A stretch of DNA of 64,000 nt from Chenopodium formosanum (taxonomy: Eukaryota > Streptophyta > Magnoliopsida > Caryophyllales > Amaranthaceae). A program made the position numbers and the translations under genes. Below are positions 44,767 through 56,234 of this stretch, one piece after another; the stretch's first letter is position 1; every line of letters begins with the position of its first letter. The stretch spans positions 67,908,001 through 67,972,000 of the forward strand of contig CM044877.1 in assembly GCA_024500155.1 (NCBI GenBank). Reading direction: 5' to 3'. Below the pieces are notes generated by a model. The model made no database searches and was not told the DNA's origin. It worked only from the letters and a program-made list of their open reading frames with translations.

Positions 44767-47540
44767 AAAGCAGTTGCGGGATTCTTTGGTAACAAAAATG
44801 TTCCTGACAACCGTTTCAATGGTAAGTTTAATACCAAAACGTGGATTATTGATACCGGCGCAGCGCATCATGTCACCGGAGATGAAACTTGGTTGTTTGA
44901 TGTAACCAAAATAATGTAAATTCGTGTTGGTCTTCCTAATGGAAGAATAGTGCTTGCAAAGAAGGAAGGATCGATTCAATTTTCAACCTCAATTGCTCTT
45001 AAAAATGTGTTATATGTCCCATAATTGAGTTGCAATTTCCTTTCGGTTTCAATTAATTATTGAAGATTTAAATTGTGAGGTAAAATTTAATTCTTCATTG
45101 TGTGCTATACATGACCAAACGGGGATGCGGATTGGAACGGGAGTTAGGCAAGATGGACTTTACTACTTTTGAGAAGCTGACTCACTGAAACATATATTTG
45201 TGAATGGATCAAACACTTCGTTTGAGCTATGGCACAAAAGGATGGGGCATCCATCCGAAAACGTTGTAAAGTTACTTCCCCCTGTCGTTGAATTTTAAGG
45301 GTACTTTGAATAAAAAATGTGAGGTTTGTTTCAAGGCTAAGCATCCTAGAGACAAGTTTTTGGTTAGTGACTGTAAAGCTAGTCGTACTTTTGATAAAGT
45401 ACATTGTGATTTGTGGGGTTCCTATAGGCATCCTTTGTCTTCTGGAGCTCGTTATTTTTAAACTATAGTTGATGATTATTCTTGTGTCGTATGGGTTTAT
45501 TTGTTGGATGATAAATAGAAGTTTTCCATATTTTTATGAGTTTTATTGCCATGATTGATCACCAATTCTCTCAAACAATAAAAATTGTGCAAAGTGATAA
45601 TGGTACGGAATTTAATTGTTTGCGTGATTATTTTTCCGCAACCGGCATTTTATTTTACACCTCTTATATTGGGACACCACAACAAAATGGTAGAGTTGAG
45701 CGAAAACACAAACACATTTTAAATGTAGCCCGTGCTTTACGATTTCTTCAAGCTCATTTACCTATTTAAATTTGGGGAAAAAGTGTCCTTGCTGCTAGAC
45801 ATTTAATTAACCGGACCCCAACACCCTTTGAAATTTCATTTAGCTTTCCTCCCTCCTATAATGTCATCCGTAATTTTGGTTGCTTATGTTTTGCTCACAA
45901 TAAAAAAAAACGAAGGGGTATAAGTTTGACAGTCATAGTAGGAAATGTGTTTCCTTGGGGTATCCGTTTGGTAAGAAAGGGTAGTCCTTGTATGATGTTG
46001 AAAAGCGAGAATTTTTGGTGTCGGGGGATGTAAAATTTTTTAATAATGTTTTCCTGTTTATTGATGCAAATATGGTGAATATTGGGTCAGAAAGGGTTGT
46101 GCCTATGTATGATTATGTCATGGTAGACGACCATTTTTTGGATGATGATAGTGCAAGAGGAACGACTCACCTAGGGTCTCCATCGAGCAATGAATGCCTG
46201 GCCGACTAGCAGGGCTCTACTATTGCCTAACCCGCTGGTCGACCATCACCCGAGCAGTAGTAGTAGACTGCCCACATGAGGAAGTAAGGCCAGCCACAGG
46301 GGTAGCCTGCCAAGCCGATCGAGGTAGCAGGCCAGCCATATGGGTAGCCTGAGTAGCCAAGGCAACAGGATTAGTAGCAGAAGTAGGCTGCTCTGCTAAG
46401 GCAGCAGGGCCAACCATAACATCTTGTGCAGTCCCTACACACGCACACTACCGAGGCTCAAGGCAGCCAGCATTTAGTCGAGCACACTGCCTCACCAGGT
46501 TCAGATGATTTAAGAAGGGGTTTTCGTGTAAAAACTCCGTCGGTTCTTTTACGAGACTATGTTACTCGTACAGTTATTGCTAAAAGTCCATCTTTACCTA
46601 CACCGCTTCCACATCAAAAGTCAGGTACTCGTATCCTATAACACACTTTATTAATTGTGATAATTTTTCTGTAAATTACCGTCATTTTTTGGCAGCCGTC
46701 ATTTTGGGTAATGATCCAAAATATTTCAAAGAAGCAATGAGGCACGAAAGTTGGAGGAAATCAATGCAAGAAGAGATACAAGCCTTAGAGGATAATGGGA
46801 CTTGGACCTTGGAGGAGTTGCCCCCTGGTAAACGAGCACTTGACAAACAATGGGTCTATAAGATAAAATACTTATCCAATGGTGATGTTGAATGTTTAAA
46901 GTCTAGATTGGTGATTTTTGGCAATCATCAAACCGAGGGCATCTACTACAATGAGACTTTTGCTCCAGTGGCAAAGATGACAACTATCCAAGCTTTCTTA
47001 GCAATAGTTGCCTACAAGAATTGGGAATTAAAACAGATGGATTTGAATAATGCATTCTTACATTCATGATGATCTTGACGAAGAGGTTTACATGAAATTG
47101 CCCCCGGGTTCAATAGCCAGAATTCTAAATTGGTGTGGCAATTGGTGTACCTTGCTATGACACGGCCAGATCTTACTTATTCCGTGCACATTCTGTCTCA
47201 GTTCATGCAGCGTCCACGTATAGAGCATTGGGAGGTGGCCTTGTGTGTGGTACAATACTTGAAGGGTACACTCGGGAAAAGGATCTTGCTACGTTCATAC
47301 AGTGATTTAATGCTTCAAGGGTGGTGTGACTCAAATTGGGATACTTGTCCACTTACTCGGCTATCGTTGACAAAATGGCTAGTGATCTATGCCTATTTCG
47401 ATGAAGACAAAGAAGCAGCCTGCAGTTTCTACATTATCGTTAGAGGCTGAATATAGTTCTATGTCAGCAGTAACTTGTGAATTGAAGTGGTTAAAGGGTT
47501 TTTTATTGATCTTGGGAGTGCAGCATCACAAAGCCATACC
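44767..47540 (+). pseudogene. copia pol: protease, integrase, RT, RNase H (degraded, internal deletion)
   Basis: Protease WIIDTGAAHHVTG at about 44843. Pre-integrase ELWHKRMGHPS at about 45220 and Cys motif KCEVCFKAKH near 45315. Integrase core HCDLWG near 45405, VQSDNGTEF near 45590 and TPQQNGRVERKHKHI near 45675 carry the D, D and E. RT starts WRKSMQEEIQALEDNGTW (46755) and reaches LKQMDLNNAFLHS, then LPPGF at about 47100. It jumps to VYLAMTRPDLTYSVHILSQF (about 47140), so the RT centre including the YVDD box is deleted. RNase H begins near 47330 and is truncated at 47540. Many stops and frameshifts. Confidence 0.8.
46210..46640 (+). other. Integrase-RT linker of the copia element
   Basis: Fast-evolving spacer with GC-rich gtagcctg/gccagcca repeats (46220-46430), then a short conserved DDLRRGFRVKTPSVLLRDYV stretch. 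Not a separate gene. Confidence 0.5.
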
Positions 47541-49466
47541 TGTAAGGAATAATTTCAAGCCTTAAAAATCCCACTAGCTCGAACCCCACTGTGATCATAC
47601 ACTAAAGTACGGTGGCGTCCAAAAGGGAAGAAGATAGAGCAAAAGAGCCGCCAACAAGTTTTTAAGGAACTTGTAAACCGTTCACGAGGTGAAGGTTACA
47701 CCCCTTAACGATCCAAGAGATCGTCAACTCCATAAGGTCATGAACCAAATAAAGGTTCGGGGATGAAGGTACAAATCCAACCTAAAAGAGATTGAACCTG
47801 CCCTAATAATAGGCCTCCACTTTATTCTGCTCGTATTCATGTGCGCTTTCTGACTAACATACAATCAGTAGAATTACCCTAAACCTGTTTATCTATGTTG
47901 GTTGAATATTAATGCACAAACAAATCTGTTATTGGCGATCACTTGAATTATAATCATATTAACCCTAACAAGATTATTAATTATCTTATTAAGCGTGATT
48001 ACAAGTACCAAATTCCCTTTACCATGCATAAAAGGTGATCAAGCAAATAATATGCATCAAGCAACATAATAAATAATCAACATCATTAATAATAATAATA
48101 TCAATCATAATCAATAATAATCATGGTAAAGCATAGCAAGATCCTAGGCATGATACTAACAAGATTAATAACAAACCCTAGCATGTCACTAAACAATAAA
48201 AATCAAACCTTTAACCCTAACATGATACTAACATAAATTAATATTAGGAAGAACATAGGAAGCATCGTACTTTTAATCATACTTGATATTAAAGTTACCC
48301 TAGACATGATACTAGGAATCAAAATAACAATCTAAGCATGATATCTACATCATAAATCAATTAAAACCCTTAAAGTACTTACTTGGATGCCTCGTACCTC
48401 TTTCTAATAACAAAATACACACATTAGTAACTTCAAGGAAAATAATAAAACAAAACAATTAAATTAAATAATTGAAAGAGAGATTTGGGACCAAACCCTC
48501 AGAAATTAAACCTTTCACGCCTAGGGCGAAGGCAACTTCGAATATGGATAGGTGTATCAAGATCTTGTGAATGCGGAATTTTGTGTTAAAAAAACAAGAA
48601 AGAGAGAATGCTAAAGAATACTTGATTATAGAGAATTGGTGAATGGAAGATGATGATCGTAGATGAATGAATTGTATATTAAAGTTGGTAATTAGTGAAT
48701 GTTGGTGAATGAATTGTAGATGAATCAAAATGGAGTTTTTGATACGATATTTATAGAGAAAATCATCAAAAAAAGATAATTTAACAAAACAGAGTCTGAC
48801 GCTCTCAAAACAGCATTGGCGCCAGCCCTGGCTAGTTGGCGCCAGCACCAATGGCTAGCGCCTGGCGCCAATCCTGGTTCCAGGCGCCAAGGCCTGGGGT
48901 TGGACGCCAAACTGATTTTCAACGCGTTTTCGAAAATCCGATAAATTTCCTGTACTGAAAGATAAAATAATATAATTCCATCGAAAATGTTATTTGATCT
49001 TGATTAAAACTCTGAAGAGTCCTAATTGAATTAGAAATGATGAGAACCTTCTAGGATGTTCTAGAAGACTAAAACCATTCCTAGTTGCATTAGGAATGAT
49101 AAATTATATTAGGCCCTCCCCTAGATCATTGGGCCGTACATAAAGCTCAAACCGGACCCAATTTAGTAATTTGGCCATAATTTCCTCAATATTCATCGAA
49201 ATTGGGCTTATAATATATCGTTGGAAAGGTCTTTGCAAGCCCCATCCAACTACACCACTATTGGAGCCATAATGCCATATCATGGACCAACCAAACTGGA
49301 TTGGCTGTTTTTCTAAAAATAAAGTTTTCAAAATCAGGGAGAAAAGAAATAAAAACTTTCCGCAACACTAGACCTTTCCACACTTTCGTTTCATTCGATT
49401 ATGATTCGACGTGAAAGGCACTCATCACTAGGTTTGGTTTTGGGGAGACACAAATGGGTGTCTACA
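47541..49466 (-). repeat. 3' LTR of the Tat-type element
   Basis: 1926 bp, plus-strand tgtaaggaataatttcaagc to aaatgggtgtctaca. It carries a minus-strand TATA box (ctataaatat, about 48748-48757) and, upstream of it in transcription direction, a GGCGCC cluster. Homologous to the solo LTR 12820-14811. Confidence 0.9.
48800..48912 (-). promoter_or_regulatory. GGCGCC palindrome cluster upstream of the LTR TATA box
   Basis: Four TGGCGCCA/AGGCGCCA-type sites within about 80 bp (about 48818-48890), plus tagcgcc and gacgcc half-sites, 50-160 bp before the TATA box on the minus strand. Confidence 0.55.
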
Positions 49467-49480
49467 GAAGCCCCCACTTT
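49467..49480 (-). other. Polypurine tract of the Tat-type element
   Basis: aaagtgggggcttc on the minus strand, abutting the LTR start tgtagacaccc. Confidence 0.8.
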
Positions 49481-50425
49481 GACTGAGTTTGGAGAAACGC
49501 AAGTTTCGAAAATGAAAGTCAAAGTAACGATAGGGACGGAGAATGATTCAAAACGTTCTGCGATCCTAAATCAATCTTGTAACGCCGATACCTGCAAAAA
49601 CTAGCATTAGTTAAACTGATAAAAGAGTTAAGAAACGCGTGTCTTGCACCGTCGAGCACACGTCTCTGAAAGTAACCGATTTACTGCCGCTGTTGTTTGA
49701 TGTTTTGATGACCTCCTGCAAGCTAGAGAATGTCATCCCGCTTGAAAACCGCTACGCCCGTAACTACTTCCAAATTAGAAGATTGCTTCACCCGAAACTA
49801 TCCTCCCCGCAATGATAATATTCCACGTCTAAGGGAACACCATCGAAGATTATTTCTCTCGAAACAATCCCCATCCGCATTGATAATATTCCACGTCCAA
49901 GGGAATCTTACCGAAAATTATTTCTCTTCAAATAATTCTCATCCGCATTATGATCATCTTCCATGCCTCTTGGATTATGATCATAGACAACTTTGCCCGA
50001 AATTACCTTCAATTGTTTGTGACAACTTTCCGCAAGCTAGGGAATGATGTCGAAGACATCATCTCTTGAAGTCATCCTCATTTGATGCGATAATCTTCCA
50101 AAGGAAATTATCAAAGATCCACGCTGTCGATCTTTAAAAGTTCGCCTGAACTTGCCTTTGCTATGCCTGTACGTCGGCGCTCTTTTGCTTTGAACCTGTA
50201 TGTCGGTGTTCTTTGCTCTTGAACCTATATGTCGGTGCCTTTTGCTAATGAGCCAATGCTTAGGCGCTTTAAGCTAAGTGAGACGATCTTTTCATCAGGT
50301 CGATCACTTTACGTAATCAAGCCGATTACTTAATCATGTCAAATTGCTTAGAGGGGCTAACTGGCGTACCAAGGAACCCAAAACATATTGCATAAGGCTA
50401 GCACAACCCTAAAAAGGTGGCTGAC
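49481..50425 (-). other. Non-coding region between antisense genes and 3' LTR
   Basis: No domain found. Contains short tandem repeats: gaacctgtatgtcggtgttc units (50180-50240) and ccgaaattatttctc units (49790-49930). Confidence 0.5.
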
Positions 50426-50545
50426 TGCTTTAGCGTCGCTGAAATTCCATCAGCGCCAGCCTAATGGCATTAGCGCCAGGCGCTGGCGTTGGCGTCAGGC
50501 GCCAAGCACAGAAAGTGACGCCAATTCCTAGGGACTGGCGCCAGC
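50425..50545 (+). promoter_or_regulatory. GGCGCC cluster, candidate promoter of the antisense mobile-domain gene
   Basis: tagcgccaggcgctggcgtt, caggcgccaa and actggcgccagcac lie between 50440 and 50545, about 650 bp before the ATG at 51187. A 5'-UTR intron is likely in between: donor-like tat|gtaagt near 50717 and acceptor tgtag at about 51185. No clear TATA box. Confidence 0.4.
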
Positions 50546-51186
50546 ACGGGAATCTCTTTAATTTCCCGTTTTTGTTCATTTCTTGCTCTGTTCGTCGCGA
50601 ATTTGCTCGAGAGAAGTCCGAAAACTTCAATTGATCGTTGCTTACTCGTTTCTCAACTGAATTCGCTCAAATTTGTTGCAAATCAAAGCTCTTTTCATCT
50701 ATATTCCATATCTATGTAAGTTTTCCTCAAACTCACACCGGTTTTTATGAATTCTTGGCACGTTTATTCACGAATTTCATGAAAATTCAAAATTTATAAT
50801 GCTCAATTTGCTTTGTTTATCAAGTTTTATGCCATGAAATTGCTTGTTTATGTTTGTATATTGCCTTGAGAGTAATTTGAGACTTGTTTGGCTCAATTTG
50901 ATGAAGAAATGAGCAATCTGCCATTGTTGGACCTCTTAAGGTCGTGAAGAACAATGTGGCTTGTTCTTGATATTTTTGCTAGCAATTCTTGTTCAATTTG
51001 TCACAATAATCACTGTAGGGTTGCAAGAAATTGTTTGATTGCTTGAAAAATGTTGTCATGCTTAATTTGAATTTGTGCTCTGTTTTAGTACTACGTACTC
51101 TGTATTCTGCGAACATAGTATCATGCGTCTAGGCGAACCTTAGATACTATAGAACCTTAATTTATGATGATTCTGCACAATGTAGC

Positions 51187-53537
51187 ATGGCTAGACAACG
51201 AGGCTCAGGTTCACGGTCCCGAAACACCAAACGGGAGCATGAGCCCGTGGAGGACGACACCACACCGTCCACTTCACTTGGTCGACTCCCAGAGTGAGAT
51301 CAGCAAACCTTGTTCTTTGCCCCTGTCCACCACATTTCTGAGACGGTGAGATGGGGAACCGAGCCCAGGAGGAAACGGCATCACGGCTCTGGCTGCGATG
51401 GTCTAGGCGATTTGTACAGGATGCACATCGCCAGAGAACGCGAGACGAGACTCCTATGGGAGTCCCGCGGACTAGTTGCCTTATTCGAGACCTCCGAGGC
51501 TATGGTTGCCTTCAGCAGGGGTCACCACATAGTAAGCGCTTTGGTGGAGTTCTTCTAGGACACCACCAACACCTTTCATTTTCCCTGGGGCGAGATGACG
51601 GTCACCCCTACAGACTTCAGTCTCATCACAGGACTGGAGTTTACTTCTGTGCTGCTGCCGTCCGACGGCGGGATCGACGTCTTTTCTCCAGAGGTCGAGG
51701 AGTTGTTGGGGTCGATTGTTGTTCGGGCCCGAGCTGAGGTCGAGACGACTCAATTTAGTGCTAGAGGGATTCGCCGCTCGACGCTGGCAGCGACTCTCGA
51801 TGATGATGCGACCACCCGAGAGCAGCGGGTGCGTATCTTTGTGCTGATGTTGTTGTCAGGGACATTCTCCCCTGACAGGGGTAGTAGGGCGTTGCTTTAC
51901 TACCTCCCTACTGTTTGCGATCTCCAGCGGATCGGGACATATGACTGGGCCAGCTTGGCCCACACTGATTTCGTTCGCGCGCTGAGGGACTCGTGTCGCC
52001 ACTGGTCCTTTAGGACGAACGTCGCTTTGTCTGTTTTATGGAAGGTCGTAGAGGTAAACATTATGCCCTATAAAGTTTAGCCCTACATGTTAGTTAGCAT
52101 TTTACTCATGCTTTAACTTTTTGTAGATCTGGTTCTACGAGTACTTTCCTTCCGTTGTGCCAGCGAGACCATCGCCGAGGGGATATCCGGTGAGTGCCTC
52201 TTGGGGCGGCCACCATGTGGACATGTCTACTGCACGTGTCCGGAGTCGGATCATCTCGGTATGATTTTTAGTGTTCATCTTGCTCTTCTGTGATGTTTTG
52301 AACATGTTTTTACCTGATTGGTGCTTTTTATAGGGACCTGAGGTAGTATACCGACCGTGGGGCGGTTGGACAGTCCCTGGATTAGCCGCACAGTACTCTG
52401 CTGAGCGTCGCTGCTTTCTGGGGACCTATGGAGCGGTTGTATACTTAGGGGAGAGAGTTGCTAGACAGCACTCTTCCGATGTTTTCGTCGTTCCTGCCCC
52501 TTCGCCGCGTCATATGTTCGACGAGAGACAGTTGTCGAACATGGCTGAGGGATCTGGTTCCCTCTGGCGGTCCCATGTGACCCTTGGGCGGTGTTACGCT
52601 GAGGAGCTACTTCCTTCGTTAGCTCCAGCCCCTGTACCGGCTGAGGATGTGAAGGTAAGATTCTTCGCTTTTTATTTTTCGCTAAGTAGCCCCCAAGTAG
52701 TACCTTACTGATTTCTTTCTGTCTTATCAAGATGGTCCCACTGAGTTTGTGCTGCCCCATATGTCCATCCAATATCAGGGGATATACGGGCCGATCGAGG
52801 AGATGATTTCTCCGGCTCCTGAGGGCGAGCGCTTCGTGGAGCGGTCGATTCCTCGTCTTTAGACCAGGGTAAGCCTAGTTTCAATTCAGAATTTTATATT
52901 CAGTTATCATGTATTTCCAATGACTTATTTTTCTAATAAATCCCGCGCGAGGTGGTTTCGGCTATGGCACGATGTATAGATGCCTTTCGGAGCCAACTCG
53001 TCCGGATGAGGAATGCGGCTACCTGTCGTCGGGACGACGTTGTCCAAGAGGTAACTTTTCTTCACTTTTTATTTCTCCATTATGGCTTTAGTTTTACCTT
53101 GTTTCTGATTTAATTGTTTTTTGCAGGGTCAGCCGTTCGTTTCTCACACCCGTACGCGGCCTGAGGGGCGGAGAAATCCGGCGAGGTCTAGCTCGAGACG
53201 TCGTCGTACTTCGTCAGGAGGTAGAGGTGGTCGTTCCGAGGCTGCTCGAGCCGACGTTGCTGAGGGCTCAGGATCTTCATCTAAGGGTGCTCCTACTGCA
53301 CCGGTAGGAGAGGCTACCTCGGCTTTCAAAGGTGGTGGGATGTACGAGGTTGGCTCGTCATCGCAACAGCCTCCGCGGTCTCAGCCTCAGGTTGACCTTG
53401 GCTGGAGCGGTCATGTGTTGAGTTTTCCTCCTCCTACGGAGACTGGATCTGGTGCTGAGGCCGGAGCTGGTGGAGAGGTGACTCCTCGGACAGCGCAGTT
53501 TTATGGCATGATGGGCCTACGTCCTCCGGCGCCGTAG
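51187..53537 (+). pseudogene. Antisense gene 1: plant mobile domain (PMD) protein, six exons, degraded
   Basis: Exons in one phase: 51187-52053, 52127-52258, 52334-52654, about 52731-52869, 52952-53050 and 53127-53537, about 650 residues. The core (LITGLEFTSVLLPSDGG; DWASLAHTDFVRALRDS; IWFYEYFPSVVPARPSPRGY) is the PMD, a domain shared by plant transposons and MAIN-type host proteins. The C-terminus is Arg/Ser/Gly-rich (RTSSGGRGGRSEAARADV), probably nuclear. Introns 1, 2 and 5 have clean gt...ag ends and phase 0. Breaks: stops TGA 51295, TAG 51556 and TAG near 52861, and a one-base problem at the exon 4 acceptor. GC-rich codons contrast with the AT-rich element. It lies opposite to gag-pol. 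Function in the element is unknown. Confidence 0.8.
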
Positions 53538-53975
53538 TCTGTTCCTGTATTTGTATTTTTATTTTGACTTTTTATAGAACTTTGCCTTTGACTCATTATT
53601 TAGACACTTTGTATTTTTATGTTATTGTAACTTTAATTAATTATTTATTATTATGTTAGTGTATGTTAGTGTGTGCAGAAGAAGTGTGATAACAGTTTTT
53701 ATGCAAAAATTCCGTCATTTTTATTATTGATGGAGGGTATTATCCGACTCTCTCCCCCAAAAAGAAAAATAAAATGGAAAAAATGCTGTTTTTTTTTAAA
53801 TTAATATAAAATCCAATAAGAAATAAAATTAATTAAAAAAAATTGCTATATTTAATTAATTAATGAAGAAAAGGATAGAAAAGATATTTTAGAAAAAATT
53901 AAAACGAGGCCATAAAGTCATTAACCGACTCAAGTTTAATATCAAAACGCAAACTAAGCACACGCGGCTTCCCTG
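53538..53975. other. AT-rich spacer between the two antisense genes
   Basis: 3' UTR of antisense gene 1 followed by A/T-rich DNA without ORF. Confidence 0.5.
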
Positions 53976-54075
53976 TTGACTTGGCGCCAGCTGGCGCCAC
54001 ATTATGGCGCGTGGCGCCAGGGGCTACACTTAGCGTGTGGCGCCAAGCACTGATGGGTGGCGCCAATGTCGGGGC
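53976..54075 (+). promoter_or_regulatory. GGCGCC cluster and TATA box of antisense gene 2
   Basis: Five GGCGCC palindromes in about 80 bp (53984-54065: ttggcgccagctggcgccac, gtggcgccag, gtggcgccaa, gtggcgccaa). A TATA box tacataaata lies at 54135-54144, about 75 bp before the ATG at 54219. The spacing suits a core promoter on the plus strand, opposite to the element's own transcription. Confidence 0.55.
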
Positions 54076-54218
54076 TGTGACACCAATTGACGCTGACTCC
54101 GTATTTCATTCAGATTGAAATTCTTCGCGATTTGTACATAAATAGCCCTCTGCTCAGCCGATTCTTCTCACAATTCCAGCGAAAAAAATATTCTCTTCGT
54201 TTAGAAAAAATAATAATC

Positions 54219-55711
54219 ATGTCTTTAGCTACTAAAACCTTCACCCAATATTCTCATGAATGGTGTCGATCTCTTAATGCTAGAGAAAGAAAAGAATTGG
54301 ATTTATTTCACTTGGGGGGAATTTATGGCATCAAAGGGGTAGATTTAGACATAGACTTTATACATACCGCTTTAGAATTTTGGAACATCGATACACATTG
54401 CTTCAGAATAGGGTATGATGAAATTAGCCCTTTGCTAGAGGAATTTGGTGCTATCTTAGGCTTCCCTGCAATAGACCTGGTAGTAATCCCTAGGGTAGAT
54501 GCATATTATTATAAGGATTTTGAGCGCTTCTTTAATTTGAAGGAAAGGGATTTATCAAAAATAGTAGATGGCAATGTAGTGAACTTGAAAGAATTCGTAC
54601 GCTACTATTTCTGAATCTTTTCACATATATAGTAGAAGGGCGTTCTTATTCTGCTTGCTTAATCAATATTGTCTTAGTAGTGGTAAAAGTAACGAGGGTC
54701 AATCAATTATAACAACTGTGCTGGAACAAATTAAATCAGGGAGAAATCCAATGTCATTGGTAGTTGGAGAGACTATGATTAGTCTAGATGAATTGAAAAG
54801 GGACCCAAAAGCACCTCTTCGCGGCTCTCCAATTTTATTACAGGTAGAAAAATAATATTTTTAATTATAGAAATCAAAAAATATATTTTTGTATTGTAAT
54901 AATAATTTATTTGCATTGCAATTTTTTACAGATGTGGCTAATGGAGAGGCTAGGATTAATTAGCCTTCTGGACGACATTGAAAATTATACTCCCACTTGC
55001 TTCGTGAGAAGGAAGAAGCGCAACCCTAAAATTGGGCGCCATGGGTGGAGAAAAGTCTTTGAATCACGTGATTTTACTATCAAGTGGGTCATCCCATGGT
55101 GGAAAATAAAAAGTATGGTTGGTGTTAACAAGCAACCTTTCTGCCGTCTCCCAAGTTTGTCTCGTGTAACATATTATTATCCCTGAAGGGTAAAAAGACA
55201 ATATGGCTTGCTTCAAAATATTCCTTCCGGAGATCTTCGTCCTCCCTATGAGTACCCCGTTTCTCAAGAAGTAGATAGATTTGACACGTACTTGAGCGCT
55301 AGACCTTTATGGGAAGTGATTACCCAAAAGGTTCCCCCTTCTTTACCTAATGATGTGAAGAAGTGATTGCTGAAGGAGTCTTCAATTGATCAGGGTAGAA
55401 CCGATGTGAAGAATCGTCTAGGGGACAGGGTGACACCGGCCAAAGAACGCTTAGGTGCAAGAATTGAATTCAAAACACCTACAATGCCTAGGAAGAAGAA
55501 TACTACTAAAGACAAGGGGAAAAGGAAAGCAAACACCACAGACAAAAAGGTTTGGGTGGAAAAGAAGCATGGGGTGCTAGCTGAAGGGGAAACAATTTAT
55601 TCTAAAATTGAATGTAGGTCCTCTAAAGGATGCCTACTAGCTAAAGTAATGGATGAAGAGGAGGAAACAGAAAAGAATTGGAAAAGAGCAAAGAAGGAAA
55701 AGAAAGATTAA
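54219..55711 (+). pseudogene. Antisense gene 2: DUF7745-like protein, two exons, degraded
   Basis: Exon 1 (54219-54843) starts MSLATKTFTQYSHEWCRSLN and has DIDFIHTALEFWNIDTHCFR and EEFGAILGFPAID, the pattern of DUF7745 proteins found beside plant Ty3 elements and distantly related to the plant mobile domain. The intron 54844-54931 (gt...ag, 88 bp, phase 0) leads to exon 2: MWLMERLGLISLLDD, WWKIKSMVGV and a Lys-rich tail (KKNTTKDKGKRKANTTDKK). The ATG at 54219 is chosen because the TATA box lies between it and an upstream in-frame ATG at 54087. Breaks: a one-base shift near 54610, TGA 55184 and TGA 55364. Family assignment is from memory of its motifs. AT-rich codons, unlike antisense gene 1. 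Confidence 0.65.
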
Positions 55712-55969
55712 AAACATTGCTTAGCTTTAGATTTATTAGATTGTTAATTTTTTATTTAAAGTTAATTTATTTCAGCCTTATTCAAATTCCATTAACAATG
55801 TGATATTATTTTATTAATGAAATTTCAGCTTTCAATTAAATTGTTACTTTAAATTTATTTTATTAAAGCAATGAAAATTTAAAAAAATTGATTTTCCAGA
55901 AATTTTTCAAATACGGAAGTCGAAAATTTTCCGAAAAACACCGAAATTCGCCAAGATTTTATTACTGAA

Positions 55970-56095
55970 TTGGCGCCAGTGACTGCAGTTTTGCGCCAGC
56001 TATTGAGGTCTGGCGCCAGGCGCCAATACCATCGTCTGGCGCTAATGGCTTGTGGCTGGCGCCAGACTCTGTTCTGCAACGCCAATAGTTTTCTG
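55970..56095. promoter_or_regulatory. GGCGCC cluster between antisense gene 2 and the end of pol
   Basis: attggcgccagt, tctggcgccaggcgccaata and gctggcgccagact plus ctggcgct half-sites. It lies between two convergent 3' ends, so a promoter role here is not obvious. Confidence 0.4.
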
Positions 56096-56234
56096 ACTTT
56101 TTGTTGACTTCTAGTTGATTCTGGAACGCGGAGATGCCGAAAATAAAGTGGCCGCACCCGTAAAGGGTTGCCTACGTATCCTTTCCTAAGGAATCAGGCC
56201 GAACGTAACTCTCTTGAGTATCCTACTCAAGTAA

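Larger units (their letters stand above)
41764..47540 (+). mobile_element. Ty1/copia element, Ale/Retrofit-like, split and truncated
   Basis: The short 5' LTR starts about tgtatgggaaagacttgata (41764) and ends ttattatttctca (44106); without the Mutator insertion 41844-44009 it is only about 180 bp. PBS at 44107. Then gag with zinc knuckle, protease, integrase, RT and RNase H follow in copia order on the plus strand. The RNase H is cut at 47540 by the Tat element, so the 3' end and 3' LTR lie outside the window. Confidence 0.8.
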
